Assembly (NCBI RefSeq): GCF_027531025.1
Contig: NZ_JAPZQX010000009.1
Span: 1-64,000 of the forward strand
Reading direction: 5' to 3'
Length of the DNA: 64,000 nucleotides
From: Novosphingobium sp.
Lineage (GTDB): Bacteria > Pseudomonadota > Alphaproteobacteria > Sphingomonadales > Sphingomonadaceae
In this document: positions 41,154 to 50,505 of the stretch, piece by piece
Layout: every line of letters begins with the position of its first letter
How positions within the stretch are numbered: the stretch's first letter is position 1
Notes under the pieces: generated by a model
What the model was told of the DNA's origin: nothing
What the model saw: only the letters and a program-made list of their open reading frames with translations
The model's database searches: none
Translations under genes and position numbers: made by a program

Positions 41154-41767
41154 GCGCGCCGGTGCGCCTGTCGATCTTTCCGCTGACCGGCGCGGTGCTT
41201 TACCCCGGCCTGCAATTGCCGCTGCATATCTTCGAGCCGCGTTACCGGGCGATGGTGAAGGATGCCCTCGCCCGCGACCGGCGGATCGGGATGATCCAGC
41301 CGCAGAAGCCCGAGGACGGTGCGCCGCTATTCAGCGTGGGCTGCGTGGGCAAGATCATCGATGTGGAAGCGCTGGAGGATGGCCGCTTCAATCTGGTACT
41401 GGAGGGCGAGGCGCGGTTCCGGGTGCTGCGCGAACTGGAGGTGATTACCCCGTTCCGGCAAGTCGAAGCCGAACTGCTGGAAGAACCGGAACACCAGGCA
41501 CTGTCGCCGGTCGAACGCGCCGGGTTCGAACGCGAGGCCAAGCGCTTTGCCGATGTCCAGGGCTATGCCGTCAACTGGGAAGCGGTCATGCGGCTTGACG
41601 ATGCCTCGCTGATCGATGGCGTGAGCCAGATCGCGCCGTTCGATGCGGCGGCGAAGCAGGCGCTGCTCGAAGCCCATGACCTGGCTGCGCGGTGCGAACT
41701 ACTGATCCAGCTGATGCAGTTCTTCGGCAAGCGGGATTCCGGCGACGACCGGGTGACCTTGCAGTAA
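41150..41767 (+). CDS. Lon-substrate-binding-domain protein (LonN-like)
   Basis: 205 residues from a GTG overlapping the thioredoxin stop. Domain start RLSIFPLTGAVLYPGLQLPLHIFEPRY is the classical Lon N-terminal domain; no ATPase or protease part follows. Stand-alone members are common in sphingomonads right after the YbbN-type gene. Likely a protein-quality-control adaptor (family-based inference). Confidence 0.9.
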   Translation: MSAPVRLSIFPLTGAVLYPGLQLPLHIFEPRYRAMVKDALARDRRIGMIQPQKPEDGAPLFSVGCVGKIIDVEALEDGRFNLVLEGEARFRVLRELEVITPFRQVEAELLEEPEHQALSPVERAGFEREAKRFADVQGYAVNWEAVMRLDDASLIDGVSQIAPFDAAAKQALLEAHDLAARCELLIQLMQFFGKRDSGDDRVTLQ

Positions 41768-41783
41768 GGCGCGGCGCGGACGG

Positions 41784-42404
41784 CTAGGCCAGCGTCGCCT
41801 TCAGCCCGTCGATCACATATTGCGAGGCCAGCGCGGCGAGCAGCACGCCCAGCAACCGGGTGATCACGGCTTCGACCCGCGCGCCCAGCACCTTCATCAG
41901 CGGTCCGGCGGCAACCAGCGCCAGCAGGGTCAGCACCATTACCGCGCCGAGTGCGCCCAGCACGACCAGAGTTTCCTCCGTCCCCCTGGCACGCGCGGTC
42001 AGCAGCATGATGGTGGCGATCGAGCCCGGCCCGGCGATCATCGGCATGGCCATCGGGAAGACCGAGACATCCTCGATTTCCGGGGTGGCCTTGACCTTTT
42101 CCGCGCGCTCCTCGCGCCGCTGGGTGCGCTTCTCGAAGACCATGTCGAGCGCGATCAGGAACAGCATGATCCCGCCGGCGATCCGGAAGGAATCGAGCTC
42201 GATGTGGAGCGCGCCAAGCAGGTCTTCGCCGAACACCGCAAAGACCAGCAGGATGATCGTGGCGATGAAGGTCGCCCGGATCGCCATGGCCCGGGCCTGG
42301 GCGCGGCTCGCACCGCTGGTCAGCCCGGCATAGATCGGGGCACAGCCCGGCGGATCGATCACCACGAACAGCGCGATGAAGGCCGAGAGGAACAGCTCGA
42401 GCAT
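41784..42404 (-). CDS. MarC-family inner-membrane protein
   Basis: 206 residues, six hydrophobic helices. VVIDPPGCAPIYAGLTSGA near residue 15 and FPMAMPMIAGPGSIATIML near 115 are the two duplicated MarC signatures. Function in resistance is not established for the family. First of the minus-strand genes facing the Lon-domain gene. Confidence 0.9.
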   Translation of the reverse strand: MLELFLSAFIALFVVIDPPGCAPIYAGLTSGASRAQARAMAIRATFIATIILLVFAVFGEDLLGALHIELDSFRIAGGIMLFLIALDMVFEKRTQRREERAEKVKATPEIEDVSVFPMAMPMIAGPGSIATIMLLTARARGTEETLVVLGALGAVMVLTLLALVAAGPLMKVLGARVEAVITRLLGVLLAALASQYVIDGLKATLA

Positions 42405-42407
42405 GGC

Positions 42408-43091
42408 TTAACGGGCCGGTGCAGCAGCCGGAACGGTGTGCTCAACGACCGTCTCGAAGCCCGAGCCGGTCCACAACGACACCGAGATGGTGCGACTGCC
42501 GAGCGTGGTCACCCCGGTACCCCAGCGCAGCGTCCCATCGCGCGAGGCGGCAGTGCGCCAGTCGGTATCGGTCCGGATCACCAGTCCGGATTCGCTGGGT
42601 CGCACCTTGCATTCGGCCACCCGCGCCGCGATCATCTCGGGCGGGCGCGACGGGCCGTCCGAAGTGAGGCTCATATCGGCGATCCACTTGTAGTCGCCGT
42701 TGTTCTGGCGCTGCCAGATCGTGGCGAAGCTGCCGCTGGCATTGGGGCTGACCCAGCCGCCGCGCGTGACCGCGTAGGAGCCATCGCAGCTCGACCAGAC
42801 GGCGTGGGGCTGCCACTTGACCGCCGTTGCCGGTTCGGCCCGCCCTTTCAGCCAGTCGGCCGCCTTTACCCGCTGCGGCACGAACATTTCCGCATCCTTG
42901 GCGGCTGTCGCGCGGAACGCGGCCCACTGACCCTTCTCCTGCGCGAGGCGGGCAAAGGCCAGTTCGGCGGCGATGACCGCGCTGGGGTTGGCGGCAGGCT
43001 TCAGGGGCATTCCGCCCGCCCGGCCTCCCGGGCCCGACGAACAGGCGGCGAGAACCAGTGAGAGCGTGGCTGCGATGATAGTGCGCTTCAT
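42408..43091 (-). CDS. Lipoprotein, unknown function
   Basis: 227 residues from the ATG of MKRTIIAATLSLVLAACSS; the lipobox LAAC places the acyl Cys at residue 17. The body has a SnoaL/NTF2-like feel (AFARLAQEKGQWAAFRATAAKDAEMFVP) and WYVTRGGW-like repeats of beta strands. A seven-codon longer start is unlikely. Probably outer-membrane anchored. Confidence 0.78.
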   Translation of the reverse strand: MKRTIIAATLSLVLAACSSGPGGRAGGMPLKPAANPSAVIAAELAFARLAQEKGQWAAFRATAAKDAEMFVPQRVKAADWLKGRAEPATAVKWQPHAVWSSCDGSYAVTRGGWVSPNASGSFATIWQRQNNGDYKWIADMSLTSDGPSRPPEMIAARVAECKVRPSESGLVIRTDTDWRTAASRDGTLRWGTGVTTLGSRTISVSLWTGSGFETVVEHTVPAAAPAR

Positions 43092-43101
43092 GGGCCGCAG
43101 C

Positions 43102-43998
43102 CTAAAGCGCATCGTCCTCCAGCGCCACCCCCGCGTTGCGGTGGGCGGCCACCAGCGTGTTGCGCAGCAGGACCGCGATGGTCATCGGCCCGACCCCGCC
43201 CGGCACAGGGGTGATCGCCCCGGCAACCGCGCTGGCCCCGGCAAAGTCGACATCGCCGACGAGGCGCGTCTTGCCCTCTTCCGCCGCCGGAACGCGGTTG
43301 ATCCCCACGTCGATCACGGTCGCGCCGGGCTTGAGCCAGTCGGCCTTGACCATTTCCGGACGGCCCACGGCGGCCACGACGATATCGGCACGGCGCACCA
43401 CTTCCGGCAGGTTCTGCGTGCGGCTATGGGCGATGGTCACGGTGCAGCTTTCCGCCAGCAGCAGCTGGGCCATCGGCTTGCCGACGATGTTCGAACGGCC
43501 GATCACCACAGCATCGAGCCCCGAGAGGCTGCCCAGCCGGTCCTTGAGCAGCATCAGGCAACCCAGGGGGGTGCAGGGTACGAAACCCGGCTGGCCAACC
43601 GCGAGCCGCCCGGCATTGATCACATGGAACCCGTCGACATCCTTGTCCGGGCTGATCGTGGCGATCACCGCCTGCTCATCAAGGTGGCCCGGCAGGGGCA
43701 ATTGCACCAGGATGCCATCGACCGCCCGGTCGGCGTTCAGTCGCTCGACCAGCGCCAGCAGCGTGCCCTGGTCGGTATCGGCGGGCAGCTTGTGCTCGAA
43801 GCTGGCCATCCCGGCCTCGACCGTCTGCTTGCCCTTGTTGCGGACATAGACCTGGCTGGCCGGGTCTTCGCCGACCAGCACCACGGCCAGGCCCGCCTTG
43901 CGTCCGGCCTGACGTTCAAAGGCAGCAGCGGCGATGGCGACGCGCGCGCGCAGACTGGCCGCAAAGGCCTTGCCATCAATAATCGCCGCCTGGCTCAT
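43102..43998 (-). CDS. folD: Methylenetetrahydrofolate dehydrogenase/cyclohydrolase FolD
   Basis: 298 residues. [14 protein letters not shown] has the catalytic Lys; [12 protein letters not shown] and [17 protein letters not shown] are the folate- and NADP-binding signatures; [19 protein letters not shown] ends the domain. Interconverts methylene-, methenyl- and formyl-THF in the cytosol. The ATG overlaps the yggT stop by one base, so the two are coupled. Confidence 0.97.
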   Translation of the reverse strand: MSQAAIIDGKAFAASLRARVAIAAAAFERQAGRKAGLAVVLVGEDPASQVYVRNKGKQTVEAGMASFEHKLPADTDQGTLLALVERLNADRAVDGILVQLPLPGHLDEQAVIATISPDKDVDGFHVINAGRLAVGQPGFVPCTPLGCLMLLKDRLGSLSGLDAVVIGRSNIVGKPMAQLLLAESCTVTIAHSRTQNLPEVVRRADIVVAAVGRPEMVKADWLKPGATVIDVGINRVPAAEEGKTRLVGDVDFAGASAVAGAITPVPGGVGPMTIAVLLRNTLVAAHRNAGVALEDDAL

Positions 43999-44288
43999 CA
44001 GACCTGACGCCCGATGTAAGACAGGATGATGATCGCCACCTGGATCAGCAGCAGCAGCACGATCGGCGAGAAGTCCATGCCGCCGGTGTGCGGCATCCGC
44101 CGCCGGATCGGGGCCAGGATCGGATCGAGGATCGCGTTTAGCGCGGTCCACAGCGCCGAGACGAACTGGTTCGAATAGTTCACCACGTTGAAGCTGATCA
44201 GCAGCCCGAGGATGAACTGCACGATCACCGCCGTGGTGATGACGTTGGCAAACAGGACAATGATCGGGATGAGGACTTCGTTGATCAT
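43998..44288 (-). CDS. YggT-family membrane protein
   Basis: 96 residues, two hydrophobic helices with the conserved inter-helix [16 protein letters not shown] segment ([22 protein letters not shown]). Family linked to membrane/osmotic functions and cell division in other bacteria. Between argB and folD as in many alphaproteobacteria. Confidence 0.9.
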   Translation of the reverse strand: MINEVLIPIIVLFANVITTAVIVQFILGLLISFNVVNYSNQFVSALWTALNAILDPILAPIRRRMPHTGGMDFSPIVLLLLIQVAIIILSYIGRQV

Positions 44289-44330
44289 CGGTTGGGTGTC
44301 CTTGGGAGGGGAAAGGGGTCTGGCCGGGGC

Positions 44331-45227
44331 CTAGCGGCGGATCAGGGTCCCTGCCCCGCGCGCGGTGAACACTTCGATCAGCATGGCATGGGGAACGCGC
44401 CCGTCGAGCACGACCGCTGCCTCGCACCCGGCCTCGACCGCATGGATGCAGGTTTCCAGCTTGGGGATCATCCCGCCGCTGATCGTGCCATCGGCCTGGA
44501 GCGCGGCGATATCGGCCGGGGTCAGGTCGGTCAGCAGGTTCTTGTCCTTGTCGAGCACGCCGGCCACGTCGGTCAGCAGGAACAGTCGCGCCGCGCCCAG
44601 TGCGGCCGCGATTGCCCCGGCCATGGTATCGGCATTGATGTTATAGGTTTCGCCGTCCGCCCCAGGCGCGATCGGGGCGATCACCGGGATCATGCCCGCC
44701 GCGCTGGCGGTTTCGATCAGGGTGACATCGACCGAGGTCGGCTCACCCACGAAGCCCAGGTCGACCGCCTGCTCGATATTGCTTTCCGGGTCCTTGGTGG
44801 TGCGCTGCACCTTGGTGGCAGTGACCAGCCCGCCATCCTTGCCCGAGATGCCCAGCGCCTTGCCGCCTGCTCCGGCGATCCAGCTGACCAGTTCCTTGTT
44901 GATCGCGCCCGAGAGGACCATTTCGGCGACTTCGGCAGTCGCCTTGTCGGTCACGCGCAGGCCGTCGACGAACTTGCTTTCGACCCCCAGCTTCTTGAGC
45001 ATCGCGCCGATCTGCGGCCCACCGCCGTGGACCACCACCGGGTTGATCCCGACGGCCTTGAGCAGCACCACGTCCTCGGCAAAGTCGCGCGCGAGTTCGG
45101 GATCGCCCATGGCGTGGCCGCCGTATTTCACCACAAAGGTCTTGCCGGCATAGCGCTGGAGATAGGGCAGCGCCTCTACCAGGGTTTCGGCCTTGGCCAG
45201 CATCAGGGGATCGTGGGACTGGGTCAT
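44331..45227 (-). CDS. argB: Acetylglutamate kinase
   Basis: 298 residues from [19 protein letters not shown] (Lys, glycine loop), [15 protein letters not shown] and [11 protein letters not shown] are the ArgB motifs. Second step of arginine synthesis: phosphorylates N-acetylglutamate. The longer N-terminal form has the extra helix seen in arginine-inhibited hexameric enzymes. Confidence 0.97.
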   Translation of the reverse strand: MTQSHDPLMLAKAETLVEALPYLQRYAGKTFVVKYGGHAMGDPELARDFAEDVVLLKAVGINPVVVHGGGPQIGAMLKKLGVESKFVDGLRVTDKATAEVAEMVLSGAINKELVSWIAGAGGKALGISGKDGGLVTATKVQRTTKDPESNIEQAVDLGFVGEPTSVDVTLIETASAAGMIPVIAPIAPGADGETYNINADTMAGAIAAALGAARLFLLTDVAGVLDKDKNLLTDLTPADIAALQADGTISGGMIPKLETCIHAVEAGCEAAVVLDGRVPHAMLIEVFTARGAGTLIRR

Positions 45228-45284
45228 GGTGGTGCGGCCTTTAGCCTGCTGGCCGGGGATTTGAAGCCTTTTCACCCGCGCCGG

Positions 45285-45920
45285 TCATTCCGGCCGGGCA
45301 TCGAGCTGCCGCCCGATCCGCACGGCTACAACCACGATCACCGGCACCAGCACGGCCGACAGAACTACCTTGGCCACTGCCTGGCCGATCATCAGGTCCA
45401 TGATCGGGCGCACGCCATAGAAGCTGATGCCGATGAAGATCACCGTATCGACGATCTGCGACAGCGCCGCAGCGATGAAGCCGCGCAGGGCCGCGAACTT
45501 GCCCACCGCGTTACGGAGCTTGTCGAACAGCCAGATGTTGAGCGTGACCGAGACGCCATAGGCGATGATCCCGGCCGCCATCATCCGCGCGCCCTGGCTC
45601 ATGATGATCGGGAAGGCTTCCTTGGCCGGTTCGTACATGCCCGGATCGGTTGGCAGGCGCACGACCAGGAAGGTCCAGCCGATCGCCACGATCAGCGGCA
45701 CGAAGCCATAGCGCACCAGCCGGTTGGCCACATCCCGCCCGTGCAGTTCGGCAATCGCCGAGGACAGCGCAACCAGGGTCAGGAAGGGGAAGATCCCCGC
45801 CTCGACCGCCAGCGGGCCGAGCGAGGCCTGCTTGGCACCGAGGAAGCCCCCCAACGGCACCATGCCGCCGTAAAGGATCGCGAGGACGAAGAGCGAGCGC
45901 GGGATCGAGACAGTCTGCAT
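45285..45920 (-). CDS. Queuosine precursor transporter (VUT/YhhQ family)
   Basis: 211 residues, six helices. FLGAKQASLGPLAVEAGIFPFLTL and SQIVDTVIFIGISFYG belong to the vitamin-uptake-like YhhQ family, which imports preQ0/preQ1. Single gene, divergent from nupC. Confidence 0.85.
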   Translation of the reverse strand: MQTVSIPRSLFVLAILYGGMVPLGGFLGAKQASLGPLAVEAGIFPFLTLVALSSAIAELHGRDVANRLVRYGFVPLIVAIGWTFLVVRLPTDPGMYEPAKEAFPIIMSQGARMMAAGIIAYGVSVTLNIWLFDKLRNAVGKFAALRGFIAAALSQIVDTVIFIGISFYGVRPIMDLMIGQAVAKVVLSAVLVPVIVVVAVRIGRQLDARPE

Positions 45921-46032
45921 GGGTGAGGCTTAGCGAGGTTCCCGCGCTTGTGGAAGTCCCGGCGATTCCGGCTAGGCGCAAGGGCTTGGCACGGTTACGA
46001 GATAGGCCAGACCACAATGGGGGACGCCGGTA

Positions 46033-47265
46033 ATGCTCATCGTCAACAGCCTGATCGGGATCGCGCTGATCCTGGGTGTCGCCTGGCTGCTTTCCACGGA
46101 TCGCAAGGCGATCCGCCTGCGCGTGGTCGGGGCCGCCTTCGCGCTGCAGGCCGGGTTTGCCGCGCTGGTGCTTTATGTTCCCTGGGGCAATGCCGCCTTG
46201 CAAGGCGCGGCGCACGGTGTTTCCGCGCTGCTTGGCTATGCCCAGGCCGGGATCGATTTCCTCTTCGGGCCAATGGCCAAGCCCGAGATCGGCGGCACCA
46301 GCTTCGCCATCGCCGCCCTGCCGGTAATCATCTTCTTCGCGGCGCTGATCTCGATCCTCTATTACGTCGGGATCATGCAGCTGGTGATCAAATGGATCGG
46401 CGGCGGTCTCGAAAAGATCACCGGGGTGTCCAAGATCGAGAGCCTGGGTGCGGCATCGAACATCTTCGTCGGTCAGTCGGAAAGCCCGCTGGTGATCCGG
46501 CCTTACCTGGCCGCGCTGACCCCCAGCCAGCTGTTCTGCCTAATGAGCGTGGGCATGGCGGGGGTCGCGGGGACGATCCTGGCGGCCTATGCCAGCATGG
46601 GCATCCGGATCGACTACCTGGTCGCCGCCGCCTTCATGTCGGCCCCGGGCGGGATCCTGATGGCCAAGATCATCATGCCCGATCCCAAGGGCGAGCCGCT
46701 GCCCGAACTCGACAAGATCGAGGTCCACGGGCTGGAGGACGAGCGCCCCGCCAACATCATCATGGCCGCCTCGCAAGGCGCGCAGACCGGCGTCAAGCTG
46801 GCCGTCGCCGTTGGCGCGATGGTGCTGGCCTTCGTGGCACTGGTGGCGCTGGCCAACGGCATCCTCGGTTCGATCGGTGGCCTGTTCGGCATGCCGGACC
46901 TCTCGTTCCAGCTGGTGCTGGGCTATATCTTCGCCCCGGTGTTCTGGCTGCTGGCCGGGCCGGACTGGGCCGAAGCGCTGCGCGCCGGGGGCTTTTTCGG
47001 CACCAAAGTGGTGCTGAACGAATTCGTCGCCTTCATCGACCTGGGCCAGGTCAAGGACCTGTCGGAGCGGAGCGTGGCAGTGGTCACCTTTGCGCTGTGC
47101 GGCTTTGCCAATTTCAGCTCGATCGCGATCCAGATGGCGGTGACCGGCGGGCTTGCCCCCAACCAGCGCCCGGTGATCGCCAGGCTGGGGATCAAGGCGC
47201 TGGTGGCGGGCAGCCTGTCCAACCTGATGAGCGCGGCGCTCGCCGGTCTGTTCCTCAGCCTGTAA
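46033..47265 (+). CDS. Concentrative nucleoside transporter NupC family
   Basis: 410 residues. GQSESPLVIRPY and FVAFIDLG plus CGFANFSSIAIQ are the conserved substrate and ion-binding segments of CNT proteins. Imports nucleosides with protons or sodium. Its last 20 bases are duplicated immediately after the stop. Confidence 0.93.
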   Translation: MLIVNSLIGIALILGVAWLLSTDRKAIRLRVVGAAFALQAGFAALVLYVPWGNAALQGAAHGVSALLGYAQAGIDFLFGPMAKPEIGGTSFAIAALPVIIFFAALISILYYVGIMQLVIKWIGGGLEKITGVSKIESLGAASNIFVGQSESPLVIRPYLAALTPSQLFCLMSVGMAGVAGTILAAYASMGIRIDYLVAAAFMSAPGGILMAKIIMPDPKGEPLPELDKIEVHGLEDERPANIIMAASQGAQTGVKLAVAVGAMVLAFVALVALANGILGSIGGLFGMPDLSFQLVLGYIFAPVFWLLAGPDWAEALRAGGFFGTKVVLNEFVAFIDLGQVKDLSERSVAVVTFALCGFANFSSIAIQMAVTGGLAPNQRPVIARLGIKALVAGSLSNLMSAALAGLFLSL

Positions 47266-47287
47266 CATCTGTTCCTCAGCCTGTAAC
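47247..47287. repeat. Tandem 20-bp duplication at the nupC 3' end
   Basis: TCTGTTCCTCAGCCTGTAAC occurs twice with one base between; the second copy is outside the gene and includes a second stop. Confidence 0.85.
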
Positions 47288-47373
47288 GGTGGCGCCTTAA
47301 GGTTCCCGAGCGGAGCAAAGCTGCGGGTTTCCACGAATAGCGCGGCCGTGCGGCCTGCGGCAGGGAGCGGCCC

Positions 47374-47747
47374 ATGCCCGCCCTGCTGCTCTCCGCCGCC
47401 GCCCTGTTCAGCCTCTGCGGCGATGCCCGCGCCAGACCTGTGTGGTCGATGGCGACACGATCTGGCTAGCCGGGGAGAAGGTGCGGCTGGCCGATATCAA
47501 TGCCCCCGAAACCAGCCAGGCCGCCTGCCCGGCCGAGCGCGCGCGGGGCGAGGCGGCGAAGCGCCGGTTGCTGGCCCTGCTCAACGCGGGTCCCGTCGAA
47601 CTGGTCAGCACCGGGCGCAGCCACGATCGCTATGGCCGCCGTCTCGCCACCCTGACCCGGGCCGGCGAGAGCCTGGGCGCGCGGCTGATTGCCGAAGGCC
47701 TCGCCGAGCCCTGGCGCGGGCGGCGCAGCGACTGGTGCGGCGACTGA
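47374..47747 (+). pseudogene. Exported thermonuclease-like protein with a frameshift
   Basis: The signal peptide frame starts MPALLLSAAALFSLCGDARA; the nuclease frame continues as TCVVDGDTIWLAGEKVRLADINAPET, the SNase-fold start with VDGDT and the Asp ligands, then RYGRRLATL and WCGD. The two frames join only if one C is restored near 47432 (GCGCCAGACC). Either a pseudogene by 1-base loss or a sequencing error. Without the shift a GTG at 47442 gives a 101-residue cytosolic form lacking SD. Confidence 0.75.
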
Positions 47748-47754
47748 CCCGGGA

Positions 47755-48510
47755 TCAGATCCCGGCCCACCACTGGTAGCCGCGGTTATCCTCCCAGAAG
47801 CCGCCCTGCCCGCCGTAAAGCCCGGCCAGGCTCTCGCGCAGCTCGATCCGCATGATGAACTTGGCCTGCTTGTAGCCGAGCTGGCGCTCCACCCGCAGGC
47901 GGATCGGCGCGCCGTGGGGTTCGGTCAGCGGGGCATCGTTCATCCGCCAGGCCAGGATCGTCTGGGGGTGGAAGGCCTCGATCAGGTCGATCGATTCGTA
48001 GAACGGCTTGCCTTCCAGCTTGTCGGCACAATGGAACACGACAAAGCGGGCATTGGGCAGCAGCCCCGCCGCGGCCAGAATCGCGCCCAGTTGCGGCCCC
48101 TGCCACTTGCCGATCGCGCTCCACCCCTCGACGCAGTCGTGACGGGTGATCTGGGTGCGCTGGGGCATGGCCTGCAGCGCGCTGAGCGGCAGGTCGAGCG
48201 GACGGTGGACCAGCCCATCGACCCGCAGCGTCCACTGGGCAAAGCCCCCCTCCAGCAGTGCGCGATAGGCCGGATCGGCCACCCGCAGGCTGCCATTGGC
48301 CTTGAACACCGGGGACATATCCGCCTCGGTAAACTCGCGCGCCAGGCTGTCACCAATGATCGCGCGCTGGGCCACTTCGTGAAGCCGGCCGACCCCGGCA
48401 AGGCCGTGCTTGAACGTGGCGCTGTCATTCAGGGCATCGCAGCCTGACAGCAGCAGGCCGCCCGCCCCCGCCGCACCCAACCGCAGCGCATGGCGACGCG
48501 TGACGATCAT
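47755..48510 (-). CDS. Molybdopterin-dependent oxidoreductase (SUOX-fold), exported
   Basis: 251 residues. A Tat-like start TRRHALRLGAAGAGGLLLSGC; the Mo-ligand Cys in RHDCVEGWSAIGKWQG; PHGAPIRLRVERQLGYKQAK binds the cofactor as in the sulfite-oxidase fold. Substrate unknown. Its start overlaps the stop of the cytochrome b gene, which would supply or accept electrons. Confidence 0.87.
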   Translation of the reverse strand: MIVTRRHALRLGAAGAGGLLLSGCDALNDSATFKHGLAGVGRLHEVAQRAIIGDSLAREFTEADMSPVFKANGSLRVADPAYRALLEGGFAQWTLRVDGLVHRPLDLPLSALQAMPQRTQITRHDCVEGWSAIGKWQGPQLGAILAAAGLLPNARFVVFHCADKLEGKPFYESIDLIEAFHPQTILAWRMNDAPLTEPHGAPIRLRVERQLGYKQAKFIMRIELRESLAGLYGGQGGFWEDNRGYQWWAGI

Positions 48511-49271
48511 GGCGCTTCCCCTTTGTCGCGCGGCAGGCGGTACCAGCCGGTCAGCATCGAACGGACCTCGTTCACCGGCCCGGCCAGCAGCACCATGGCC
48601 ATGTGGACCAGGAAGAACAGCACCAGCGCCATGGCCGCGATGAAATGGACCGAGCGCGCCGATTGCCGCCCGCCGAACAGGTCGACCAGCCAGGGCCAGG
48701 CCGCATCGAGCGCGGGCGACATGGCGAGGCCCGAGGCGATCAGCGCCGGGATCAGCACGAACAGCACCCCGCCATAAGCGAGCTTCTGCAGCACGTTGTA
48801 ATCCAACGCCGCTGCCCCGGTCGGGAACTTGAGCTTCGCGTGCTCGACGATGTCATGCAGGATGTGGCGCGGGCTCCATTCGATCCGCGTGATGTGCAGC
48901 CGCCGCGCGATATGCCCGCGCACCAGCCCCCAGATCAGGTAGGCGGTGAAGGCCAGCACCAGCACCCAGGCAAAGGCGAAATGCCACAACCGGGCATCGG
49001 CCAGGCTGTAGTCGGTGGGGATCGTCATCCAGCCGGGAAACGCGATATCGTCCATATCCGCCAGCACCAGCCAGGCGGCATCGTGATCCGAACCATAATG
49101 CCCCCAGTAAAGCCGGGGATGGGCATTGAGGATCATCAGCCCGCTCATCAGCATGACCAGGATCGTGATGGCATTGGTCCAGTGCCACAGCCGGGTGGCG
49201 AGCGCATGGCGGCGGACCAGATCGCCGCCCACCGGTTCGCGTGGACCACTTGGACCACTGTCCAGGCTCAT
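48507..49271 (-). CDS. Cytochrome b (di-heme, Ni/Fe-hydrogenase b-type family)
   Basis: 254 residues from MSLDSGPS. Four to five helices; His residues in VRRHALATRLWHW (first helix), WHFAFAW and FIAAMALVLFFLVHM fit heme ligation. Membrane electron carrier paired with the periplasmic Mo-enzyme, like YedZ/MsrQ with YedY by analogy. First gene of the two-gene operon. Confidence 0.85.
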   Translation of the reverse strand: MSLDSGPSGPREPVGGDLVRRHALATRLWHWTNAITILVMLMSGLMILNAHPRLYWGHYGSDHDAAWLVLADMDDIAFPGWMTIPTDYSLADARLWHFAFAWVLVLAFTAYLIWGLVRGHIARRLHITRIEWSPRHILHDIVEHAKLKFPTGAAALDYNVLQKLAYGGVLFVLIPALIASGLAMSPALDAAWPWLVDLFGGRQSARSVHFIAAMALVLFFLVHMAMVLLAGPVNEVRSMLTGWYRLPRDKGEAP

Positions 49272-49493
49272 TTTTTCCGCCTTGGCAAAAGCTCCCGTCG
49301 CGACAGGCGCAGTGCGGCCTGATCGGCGGAAATGCAGGGGCGAGAAAGGCGAAGGACCACATCGGAATGATCGCAGGAAATAGCACATTAGGAAAGGCGC
49401 CATCGCCCGGCTTGCGCGCTGGCGGCCGCTCCCCTACCCGGCAGTCAGGGGAGACGATCTGTGCCACCGGGGCAAAACCGCCATCATCCGATC

Positions 49494-50366
49494 ATGCCAT
49501 TCCTGGTTGCGACCAGCGGGATCGCGCTGTTCAGCGTGATGGACGCGGTGATGAAGAGCGCCAGCCTGGCAGTCGGGGCCTATAACGCGATGCTCTATCG
49601 CTCTGCCTTTGGCGTGCTGCTGATGCTGCCCTTGTGGAAATACACCGGCGGGCGCTGGCCCGAACGCGACGCGCTGCGGCTTCACGCCCTGCGCGGGGCG
49701 ATCAGCGCTGGCCTTGCCACGAGCTTCTTCTGGGGCCTGATCCGCCTGCCGCTGGCCGAGGCGATCGCCCTGTCGTTCATCGCCCCGCTGATCGCGCTGT
49801 ACCTGGCCGCGGTGATGCTGGGTGAGAAGATCGGACGGGGCGCCATCACCGCCTCGCTGCTGGGCTTTGCCGGGGTGCTGGTGATCGGCGCGGGCCGCCT
49901 TGGGCGCGAGGAATTGAGCCAGGATGCCATGTGGGGCATCGCCGCGATCCTGCTATCGGCCGTGCTTTATGCCTTCAACCTGATCTTCCAGAGGAAGCAA
50001 GCGCAGGTCGCCAGCCCGCAGGAAGTGGCGCTGTTCCAGATGGGCTTTGCCGGGTTCTTCCTGGCGCTGGCAGCACCCTGGTGGGCGATTGTCCCGGGCA
50101 CCGGCACGCTGGGCGAGATCGCCAGCGGCGCGGCGCTGGCTGCCGTATCGCTGATGCTGCTGAGCTGGGCCTATGGCCGGGCCGAGGCCCAGGCCCTGCT
50201 GCCGATCGAATATACCGCCTTCATCTGGGCCGCACTGCTGGGCTGGATCGTCTTTGCCGAGCCGGTGACGGTCGAAACGCTGGCCGGGGTGGTGCTGATC
50301 GTGATCGGCTGCTGGATCGCCGCGCGCAAGACCGCGCCGGTCCATACCGAACAGACCACACTTTAG
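49494..50366 (+). CDS. EamA/DMT-family transporter
   Basis: 290 residues, ten helices in two EamA repeats (ALFSVMDAVMKSASLAVG; GIAAILLSAVLYAFNLIFQRK). Exporter of metabolites of unknown identity. ATG chosen over an upstream in-frame codon because the first helix begins directly after it. Confidence 0.87.
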   Translation: MPFLVATSGIALFSVMDAVMKSASLAVGAYNAMLYRSAFGVLLMLPLWKYTGGRWPERDALRLHALRGAISAGLATSFFWGLIRLPLAEAIALSFIAPLIALYLAAVMLGEKIGRGAITASLLGFAGVLVIGAGRLGREELSQDAMWGIAAILLSAVLYAFNLIFQRKQAQVASPQEVALFQMGFAGFFLALAAPWWAIVPGTGTLGEIASGAALAAVSLMLLSWAYGRAEAQALLPIEYTAFIWAALLGWIVFAEPVTVETLAGVVLIVIGCWIAARKTAPVHTEQTTL

Positions 50367-50505
50367 GCCGATCCGGGGCCGAATCCCGGCCCAGCCCCTT
50401 GACGCACGGGGCAATCCCGCGCATCGGCAGCGCCGATAAAGCCCGGCTGCACCCGCGAAAGGGGCGTGCGCGCAGGCGGGCACCACCAACAGGAGTATTT
50501 GCGGG

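Noticed and set aside
44288..45935. Plus-strand frames opposite argB and the VUT gene
   Set aside because: Long but motif-free shadows; the minus-strand genes have clear family signatures.
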